From NCBI GenBank assembly GCA_905331475.1, contig CAJNYU010000184.1, forward strand, positions 1-64,000: a stretch of DNA of 64,000 nucleotides, read 5' to 3'. This DNA is from Rotaria socialis. Taxonomy: Eukaryota; Rotifera; Eurotatoria; Philodinida; Philodinidae. This document shows positions 56,901-64,000 of this stretch, in pieces. The notes beneath the pieces are model-generated. The model did no database searches and was not told the DNA's origin. It saw nothing but the letters and a program-made list of their open reading frames with translations. The number at the start of each line of letters is the position of its first letter. The stretch's first letter is position 1. A program made the translations under genes and the position numbers.

Positions 56901-58985
56901 TCTGAAAAAGATAAAACTCTTCTCATAGAGCAATTAAATAAAAGAACAGTATTATGACTTCTGGATGGGTACGATGAAATCGTGCAAAATGTACCATCAC
57001 ACCTACAACGTGTATTCGAACAGTTACTCAACACTCCACATCACATTGTGACATCTCGTCCATACTTCAATACTTTGTCTCGCACTGTACGAGTTGAGAT
57101 TGTTGGATTCACCGATGAAAATATTAGCAAATATGTAAAGGTATTCTTCAATCAGCTGCGCGATAAATTTCCCAATGCATTATTTGAAGGCCAAAAAATG
57201 TTAAAGTTCTTAAGGCTCAATCCCAGAATTTGGGGTATTGCGCATAGTCCAGTGAATTTGGAACTGATTTGCAGTATTTGGAGTGAAACGGATTGGTCAG
57301 AAACAACAAACCTGACCATGACCACACTGTACGAAAACATGACAGTCTGGCTTTGTCGACGATATTTAGCTAGGAAAAGTACTTCGATCCAAATCAGTAG
57401 AATGGAAGTGTACGAAAAGTGTCGTCCGGAACTAACTTTCTTAGAAACGCTAGCATTTGAAGGAATGACCAGCAACACCATAATTTTACGAAAAGAATTG
57501 CTCCAGAAAGTGATGCACGATATTGGCTGCTTGTCGGATATCTATTCCGATGCACTGCATATTGGCATTTTGAAATCGTTCGATAATGGACCAACTGGGA
57601 ATCAAATTCAATTAGAAAAAAATCACTATTTCGTTCATCTCAGTTTCCAAGAATTCTTTGCAGCACAACATTTGGTGAGACTTCTCAACAGCACTACACG
57701 TGACATTGCAATTCAGTTTATTGAAACTCATAAGTATGAGAAACGTCTACAGCTAGTATTTATCATTGCATCTGGTCTTCTCATTCAATCCGAAAACACA
57801 AAATCAATTCATACATTTTGGGACGCCATTTTCGGTGACCCACATGATCTCGTGGGTATTCGACACATGCAGCTTGTGACAGTGTGCCTTGACGAAACTC
57901 AATGTGACTGCGCGGTGCCACATCGCAGCCAGTCCATATCATTACTACTCAATTGGATAAGGTTCGCCTTCAGCCAAAACAACTTCAAACTGCAGGAAAC
58001 AATTGCAATGACAATAAATTCATGCAGCAAAATACAGAATTTACCAGAAGTACAGATTGAGTTCGCGTCTCTCTTGAAAACCGAACCGGAATACCACAAA
58101 TCACATATAGCAACCTTCATTGGCAACCTGAATATCACCGACCCACACAACAAATTAATTGAAACATTGTTACTTCAACTTCAACACAATGATGAAAAGA
58201 TTAGAGCAACGGTATGCTATCCTCTTGGGAAGATCGGTGAACAAGCAGGAAAGAGCCAGGTGATTGATCGGTTGCTGGTGGCACTAGGTGATCCGGATGA
58301 CCAGGTTCGCTTGAGTGCATGTAGTGCTCTTGGAGCGATGGGCGAAAAAGCAGCAACGAGCCAGGTGATTGATCGGCTGGTGGTGATACTTGGCTATCAG
58401 AACAAGAAGGTTCGATGGGGTGCATCTAGTGTTCTTCGAGCGATGGGCGAAAAAGCAGCAACGAGCGAGGTGATTGATTGGTTGTTGGTGGCATTAGATG
58501 ATCAGAATGTGTGGGTTAGTGCGAATGCATGCCGTGCTCTTCAGACGATGGGCAAAACAGCTGCAACGAGTCTGGTGATTGATCGTTTGGTGGTGGCTCT
58601 TGGTGATCTTGTTCAAGGTATTCGAAGTACCGATCTGAAGGGCGCTAATACGCTTTTAGAACTGTTTTCGTATCTCCTGCAGTGGGGTGCTGATGGCGAC
58701 GCGAGGTTGCAGAAATCGAATATTTATGATGGGATTGATGGAATGTCCTTGAAACTTTTTCAGTTACTGATTTATACGCATGATTGTCGTTTGCTTCCCA
58801 TATTCGTGGAGTGTTGCCTAATGGAGGAAATAGCGGTCATGGTGTTTGGTGACAGGGTGATTATGCATTTCGAGTGGGTGGCAGTGGAGACACGAATCAG
58901 AAACTCGGAGGTGCTATGGAAGCTTTGCAATGCTTTTTATGATTTCGGTTTAAAAGTGCTTGATTGCCGCCCACGGAATAGTTGA
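53927..58985 (+). CDS. ART-TIR-NACHT-HEAT protein (NLR-like)
   Basis: Predicted STAND-type receptor. Exons 53927-54591, 55890-56039 and 56105-58985 join in matching phase 2 and total 3,696 bases, a multiple of three. Residues 1-222 form an arginine-type ADP-ribosyltransferase with the R-S-E pattern: VWRGV (R130), WWSVNSCTS (148-156) and QSEEEVILMPG (Glu 191-193). Residues about 228-350 form a TIR domain: HVMLSYTSINQDIV, IPVWFDSNGDI, GVENAVAVCCFLT and SLSCQSELQYA, the last holding the glutamate expected of NADase TIRs, then WLEQITRGLVFVDF. A NACHT domain follows, with KVLVFGRAGIGKTTFCRYVS (Walker A, about residue 470) and LLDGYDEI (Walker B), then VTSRP. HEAT repeats of 35 residues lie at about 58150-58620. 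An in-frame TGA at 56955-56957, directly before Walker B, interrupts an otherwise open 2.9-kb exon. ART and TIR both use NAD+, which suggests an NAD-depleting or ADP-ribosylating defence or stress role. Function and expression are inferred. Confidence 0.75.
54973..55014. repeat. Telomere-like foldback 4
   Basis: GTGTGAGTGTGGGCGTGAG is followed at once by GCGGCCACACCCACACCC, a compact G-rich/C-rich inverted pair. It lies inside the 1.3-kb intron that separates the ART exon from the TIR exon. Confidence 0.55.
58150..58620 (+). repeat. HEAT repeat array, 105-bp units
   Basis: At least four consecutive units of 35 codons of the PBS-lyase HEAT type, with conserved VIDRLLVALGD at the start and ALGAMGEKAATSQ at the end. 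The DNA word ATGGGCGAAAAAGCAGCAAC is identical between neighbouring units, so the array expanded recently or is kept similar by conversion. Confidence 0.8.
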
Positions 58986-60277
58986 GTACCATGGTGAAAA
59001 CGAGAATTGGCGTGTTCTTGACGAAGCTCAATTTGAATAATGTAGGTTATTTACTTATTCGGATATTTGCGTTTTGATTACCCAGGATTTTTTGCCTGGA
59101 TAAGGATATTGGTGTGAGTCGTGTGTGAATGTGAGGTATGGTTTTTCGATGATATTTGGGTGTGAAGTGCAAACACTATGTATTGTATTTCTTAATTACT
59201 GGAATGATCAAGTGGCATGTGTTAATGCCCAATGAACTGAAGACCAGTTCAAAATACAAACGAATTTATATTCTATTGTGTGTGTGCGCGCATTTATTAA
59301 AGTGAATTCAAGCTCCATGCAATGCCTTCCAACTTCTGTTCAGACAGTCATCAGTAGGTAGGTTTTAAAAATATGAAATAGGAGAATAGTCGAAATCACT
59401 ATTCGCGTTCTTTTGGATATTGGGAAGTGTATTGGATAACAAATGGTGAAGATTAATCTTATTTTAATTTAATAGGGAGGTCTACATACGTAGAATGGTA
59501 ATTAGAAATCTCAGTTCTTTGCTATAAGTAAGAGTTCTATGTATCTTCCGAATAGAATAAATTTCAGTCGATTGTAGTGTATCTTATTCGTTGGATCTGG
59601 CAACTGATGATACTTTCAACGCGTGTACTTATCTAAGAACCAGTTAACGATGCTATTCATCAAATGTCTGTAAGCTTCTCTTTTATCTCGATTCATATGT
59701 AAAATAGAATAGTGCTAGCATTTTCCATTATTTGAAGAAGTTATACAGATTTGTTAAAATTCAACTGATTCCTTTATGATAATTCGTTAATCTGATAGAC
59801 TATTCTGGATAAGTATGTTATGTTTATTCCTTTTTTTTATTAAGTGGCCTTTGAAAACTTACAACAATGAAATGAAAAATACAACATATGGTACAGGTTT
59901 TCCATTGCTATTTTTAAGCTTTCAACTGAATCAGGACTATTCTATTTTGTAGGCATTGATCGCTAATCGAACTTTCACAGTTCACGACAGGGAACTTTCA
60001 TATGCATAATAATTGGTTCACCATTTGTAAAGTTGTAGTGTTATTTCTTTTTGGAATTCGATGTATCAAATAAATAGCGTGGATACATTATGCTCTCATT
60101 CCATTCTTTCATTTTTGAATAGTGTCGGCAATATGAGTGCACCGTTTTGCGTAATATTCAATTGCTTTTCTCGTCGAGTCGGGTCGGTTGATGCCATAAT
60201 CTTCTATGTCAACTGTAATAACAGTTCGTATTTATGTCCGTTAGTACGTTTATTGTGTTATTATAATAAAAGAATTG
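58986..60277. other. Intergenic, nothing firm
   Basis: A weak G/T-rich patch (GTGTGAGTCGTGTGTGAATG) lies near 59112. The frame at 60061-60297 runs into a hairpin arm and has no family features. No gene was recognised. Confidence 0.45.
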
Positions 60278-60331
60278 ATGTCACTGCTATGGAATGAATA
60301 TCCAGCAAGTTTCATTCCATAGCAGTGACAT
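60278..60331. repeat. Perfect 21-bp-arm hairpin
   Basis: ATGTCACTGCTATGGAATGAA at 60278-60298 is followed, after a 12-base loop, by its exact complement at 60311-60331. Perfect arms in otherwise drifting sequence suggest recent origin or selection. Candidates include a small-RNA precursor, a transcript-end structure or a tiny foldback. Confidence 0.7.
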
Positions 60332-60456
60332 ATCGATAAGAATACGTTCTGAATTGAAGCAATTTATATCAGAACATATTCTTGCGGCATGTAACAAAAC
60401 ATCATACGACATAGTACAATAAATATTACGAGGATGATTTGATGTCAGTGATTGGA

Positions 60457-60562
60457 CAAGTACTAGTACGACAAGTACAAGTACAAATACTTGTTACTTA
60501 GCTAATTTACTTTGGGCTTGTACCTAAGTACTATGTACGGTAGTACATTGTACTCAGTACTT
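60457..60562. repeat. GTAC-rich cluster
   Basis: About ten GTAC tetramers within 106 bp, mostly as AGTAC and TGTAC words (ACAAGTACAAGTACAAATAC, then CTAAGTACTATGTACGGTAG). GTAC is self-complementary, so the stretch can fold in many ways. It probably arose from a simple repeat. Confidence 0.6.
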
Positions 60563-61029
60563 CGCTATAGTTTCATGTTTTGCTTCTATTATTATTTTCT
60601 AAGTTAATATTTACTATTTTCATGATTTATTGACATATGTAGGACTGAAAAACAATAGAAGGAAATATTGATATTACAATATCTTATATTGATCGACATA
60701 AAATCGATATAGTTTCAATTATTCTAAGTAATACTGAATAGAGATATACGAGTGAGAGGGAAAAAATAAACTGTATAGAAAAAAAGAAAGTTTATTGGTG
60801 TAATATAAACAATGGGTACTTCGATCTCTAGGGCATCGTCATAACACTGGCTATTTGTTATTCATGAAACAGTCTAATATCTGAAAATAAATTCTATTCG
60901 AATCTTCATCAATACTCGATGGGTCCTGAACAATTGAAACCATATTTAGATTTTTTCTCAATTGACAAAATAGAGTCAATGACTATTGTAAATTGTGCAG
61001 TCAAAATTATTCGATTCGATCTACTTTTC
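60563..61029. other. Non-coding, nothing recognised
   Basis: AT-rich. The frame at 60919-61110 lies partly in the degenerate repeat that follows and shows no family features. Confidence 0.4.
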
Positions 61030-61405
61030 AGAAGCTATTCCATGCAATTTGATTTGATAAAATCATCGACTAATCTTAATTCGACTTCATTTTATCTACT
61101 CTACTCTTGAAAAATCATAATTCGGTTGCTTGGAAAAGAAAACATCATTGAATTTAATGTCAGAAAATTATCAAAAGGATATTATCGAATTCGATTCGAT
61201 GAACTTTTCAAAAGGAATCTCATTTCATTCTATTCAAATCTACTATGTAAATATTTTCGTTTGGGTTTTTTTTCAAACAAATTCTTAAAAATCTGTACTT
61301 GATCCGATTTCGATTTATTTTGAAAAGAAATTGCATTCCATTTTATCCGATGGAATCGTCGAATAATCTTCAGTCGATTTCATTCTACCTATTGTCAAAA
61401 GATGT
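61030..61405. repeat. Degenerate direct repeat, two to three units
   Basis: A unit of about 90 bp with the words TTCCAT, ATCGTCGA(C/A)TAATCTT, TCGA(C/T)TTCATT and CTACTCT or CTACCTA appears at about 61030-61120 and 61315-61405. A partial unit (CTTTTCAAAAGGAATCTCAT) lies near 61204. Spacing is about 285 bp. It is diverged and has no coding capacity. Confidence 0.4.
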
Positions 61406-61859
61406 TAAATATTGTTTTTTTAAATTCATAAAAGTTTCTATCTAGATCGATTGGATCAATTTGATCTGACTGAGCCGAACAAATTTTATAATTTATTATA
61501 TTAGTCCATCTCGATCTATGCAATGTAGTAGCGAAATCTCTTGATTTATAAGTAGGAAAACTTACCAGTTGTGCCGATATTGATGTCACGCTTCGATGAT
61601 TCTCCTTCATTCTCTTTCTGTTCTCTTTGCATTGTTCTAATATCTCTCTCCCCTGTCTCTCTTCTATCTCTCTCCTATATATACGTGTGTTACGTATGAA
61701 GTTGTGACACTCTGGAGATGTCAGATGACACAATACACCATCATGCCGACGGGTATAGGCGACACTCTCTAGTTTTGTCGTTACACTCTGGATAACTTGA
61801 AGTAGCCTAATAAACATCTTTGCCGAGAGTGGCACAAGCTACTCTTATCTACTTGATCA
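61406..61859. other. Non-coding flank of the coiled-coil gene
   Basis: A minus-strand frame of 146 residues (61395-61835) shows no domain and partly overlaps the degenerate repeat, so I do not call it. A TATATATA word and CTCTCT-rich tract lie near 61640-61682. Confidence 0.35.
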
Positions 61860-63432
61860 TTACACCAGTACATCTGGAAACATTTCACCAGTTTTATCTA
61901 CATATAGTTCAAGAGCATGTTTATGCTAAAACAAAAAAGTGACTGTGAAGAAAAATGGAAACAGATAACTTATCGAAAAGGTGCGTTTATGCGGTTTTGA
62001 ATATTTAAGTCTAAAGTCGTTCAAATCTAAATTTATTCGTACTCATTTAAGCACGTCAATTTTTTACTGGAATTCTTTTTTTTTATTTCAAAGGTATTAA
62101 ATAAATAAAAAACGATTAACATCTCGTAAATTATCTTCAATTCAACGAAATAATAGCAAAAATTTGTTTTGTTTTAAATGACTTACGATATTGATATTAG
62201 AAGTAAGACGATCTATTTTCACGCATAACTTTTGCATTAGTTGATCGAGTTTAGATGAATTTGAGATTAATTTTTCATTTAATTGGTTTACTCCATTATC
62301 GATATCTTGAAGAACATTTGATTTCGTTTTTGTTATTCATGGTAATATTTTCATCATCTGAATTAATAGAAGTAAGATAATCGTAGTCATATTATTTCAA
62401 CTCACTTGAAGCTGTTGAAACACGTTTTGTTAAAGGTTCACCGATGGTGCTCTTTCTCTTCTTTGATGATGATTCAAATAATGTTTTTTTCGTTCGTTTA
62501 CGACAATCAAAAAATGAATTTTCTTTATTATCACTATCTGACACTTGTTTAATAAAATAAAATAATGTAAGTTATTATATAAAACAAAGAAAACAAAATT
62601 TTTACAATAGGGAAAATATCTCATCGAATCTATAGCGATTAAACTAAATTAATATTATATACAAATGGCACAAAACATCTTCATTTATAAGTTGTTTGTA
62701 GTGATAAATACTATACAACTACAATCGTTTTGATGAAGAAATGAAAATGATTCATTTCGAATATATAAGATGCATTACTTCTCAAAGACTGCACTTGTCG
62801 TACTGATAGAGCGAACAAAAATTGTATATACCAGATTATCACAATTAAAATCTTCATTGAAAAATAAAGAATTAAGCATAACCTTGAACATCTATTTTTT
62901 CTGGTGTTTGTGCACATGTTGAAATTAGTGGTGACGATGAAGTTGACGATGACAAACGTGTTCGATCAATTTTTGAAGATCTTATATTTGTCATATATGA
63001 ATTAATGATATTGATTGCATCTTGAATTGAATCATCTGAAAGAATGAAAAACTATGGCATGCATCAGTTTGAAACATGAAGCGAGAATATTACCATCATT
63101 TTGGTCATCGACTTGATCTTGTGATAAACGAATTAATCGAGCATATTCACTATTACAATCTTCAAGGGAATCTGAAAGACAATAAGCGACAATAAAATAA
63201 ATAAATAAATAAATAAATATGAAAGTAGACCATGAAAGACTATTTTGGCTTGTAAAAGTTTATTATGAATAAGAATAAATGTAACATCATCATTTATATT
63301 TTTAAGACTTGATCGGGCAACTATTTGGTACGAATTAGTTTCTTCACATAAAAGTAAGTAATGAGTTAAAGATGGTGTATGCTGTGTTGGAGTAAAAACT
63401 CGACGTGGAAACGTTTGTCGATGTGATGTCAT
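61860..63432 (-). CDS. Small coiled-coil protein, unknown function
   Basis: Six-exon model, about 240-250 residues. Exon 1 (63231-63432) starts MTSHRQTFPRRVFTPTQHTP and continues THYLLLCEETNSYQIVARSS. It joins in phase 1 to DSLEDCNSEYARLIRLSQDQ, then DSIQDAINIINSYMTNIRSS, then a Lys/Arg-rich exon, KENSFFDCRKRTKKTLFESS, which could carry a nuclear signal. The next exon, GVNQLNEKLISNSSKLDQLM and QKLCVKIDRL, is a good coiled-coil candidate. The last exon (61860-61924), HKHALELYVDKTGEMFPDVL, ends in TAA. The acceptor used before the coiled-coil exon is uncertain: CTTCAAG near 62305 keeps the frame, while TTCAG near 62355 leads to an early stop. All other phases agree. I do not recognise the family. 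Confidence 0.6.
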
Positions 63433-63494
63433 TACTATACGAAGATGTTGAATGCGCAAATGACGAAAAATACTAAAACTTAGAGTATATATAG

Positions 63495-63617
63495 CAGAGG
63501 CGTGCACAGGACTTAATTTTTTCTCCTGCCCTTGTCTGTCCTGTTGGATACCTTGGTCCTGGCGGGCTGCAGGACCGGACAGGACAACAGGACCGCCCTG
63601 CCCTGTGCAGGTTTCTG
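63495..63617. mobile_element. GC-rich terminal-inverted-repeat element, hAT-like ends
   Basis: The left end CAGAGGCGTGCACAGGAC and the right end, whose complement reads CAGAAACCTGCACAGGGC, form imperfect terminal inverted repeats 123 bp apart. The interior is strikingly GC-rich, with internal palindromic words (GACAGGACAACAGGAC against GTCTGTCCTGTTGG). CAGAGGCG-type ends are common in hAT MITEs, but I see no clear 8-bp target duplication. It lies just upstream of the coiled-coil gene start. Confidence 0.6.
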
Positions 63618-64000
63618 ATTTACACATCGTTTAACGATACGATCATCTCCTGTTTTGATGCTTGATTATTCCTACATTGACATAATGGTGTAAGCTCCTT
63701 TTGTTCTACATCTTGTACAAAAAAAAACAACTAGCTGAGTGTGCCAAATTATATTCATGTGCATTTTATCTCTGTTTTTCTGGGCTTTGTATAAACTGTG
63801 TCGTTTGACTATCTTTCGTATGTTCATATTTATTCGATAAATTATGCAAAAATTTTGTTTGTATCACCGTGTGATCGTTATCTACGTTTTAATGGAGTTT
63901 TGAAACAAAATATCTCGTTGCATTTAGTTCATATTAGTAAATATATCTACACTTTCTTTATACAAGACAAATTTGACAAAAAGTACATTTATTGCAGTAA
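63618..64000. other. Window edge, nothing recognised
   Basis: AT-rich sequence with no gene features. Confidence 0.4.

Noticed and set aside
60061-60297. 78-residue frame ending in the hairpin
   Set aside because: No motif, Cys/Asn-rich composition, and the end coincides with the hairpin arm.
61395-61835. 146-residue minus-strand frame
   Set aside because: No domain, overlaps degenerate repeats, and lies beyond the stop of the coiled-coil gene.
61560-61840. CT-rich and TATATATA-bearing stretch, considered as a possible solo LTR
   Set aside because: No paired ends, target duplication or internal landmarks; not enough to call a virus-like element.
63433-63627. Upstream extension of the coiled-coil gene frame
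   Set aside because: The extension is a translation of the GC-rich inverted-repeat element; the ATG at 63432 is the better start.

Overview
The window looks like nuclear DNA of a bdelloid rotifer (Adineta/Rotaria type). It is AT-rich and gene-dense, most introns are about 45-70 bp, and there are short foldbacks made of GTGTGGG-like words that resemble the published bdelloid telomere unit TGTGGG. Gene families known to be expanded or acquired in bdelloids are present: NHL-repeat proteins, ADP-ribosyltransferase (ART) proteins with TPRs, a GH81 glucanase and a secreted cupin. Species is not determined, and identifications rest on reading motifs, not on a database search.

Layout. 1-6.2 kb: degenerate minisatellite, then two decayed NHL-repeat genes facing away from each other, separated by nested foldback elements. 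6.6-20.4 kb: GMP reductase (-), a secreted cupin (+), a possible signal-peptide gene stub, a foldback element, lipin phosphatidate phosphatase (-) and the GPI transamidase subunit PIGK (-). 20.4-23.3 kb: non-coding, with a second CGAAA-rich foldback. 23.4-45.3 kb, mostly +: an ABCC/MRP exporter, two tandem copies of the RNA polymerase subunit RPB10, a large PARP14-like macro/WWE/PARP protein, U1 snRNP protein C, a small PPxY membrane protein (-), a Ser-rich disordered protein, TIMM8, proteasome subunit PSMB2 and FIGNL1. 45.5-48.2 kb: a secreted GH81 endo-1,3-beta-glucanase (-). 48.7-59 kb: an accessory block opened by telomere-like foldbacks, with an ART/TPR gene that looks broken and an ART-TIR-NACHT-HEAT gene. 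59-64 kb: mostly non-coding, with a perfect hairpin, a GTAC cluster, degenerate repeats, a small coiled-coil gene (-) and a GC-rich terminal-inverted-repeat element.

Two gene classes share the window: conserved core eukaryotic genes (GMPR, LPIN, PIGK, POLR2L, SNRPC, TIMM8, PSMB2, FIGNL1) packed tightly, and lineage-specific genes (NHL, cupin, GH81, ART/TPR, ART-TIR-NACHT-HEAT). The most unusual item is the last one: a STAND-type (NLR-like) receptor carrying two different predicted NAD+-consuming domains, ART and TIR, before its NACHT and HEAT repeats. Exon phases across the long ART-to-TIR intron agree, so one transcript is plausible, but one in-frame TGA lies just before Walker B.
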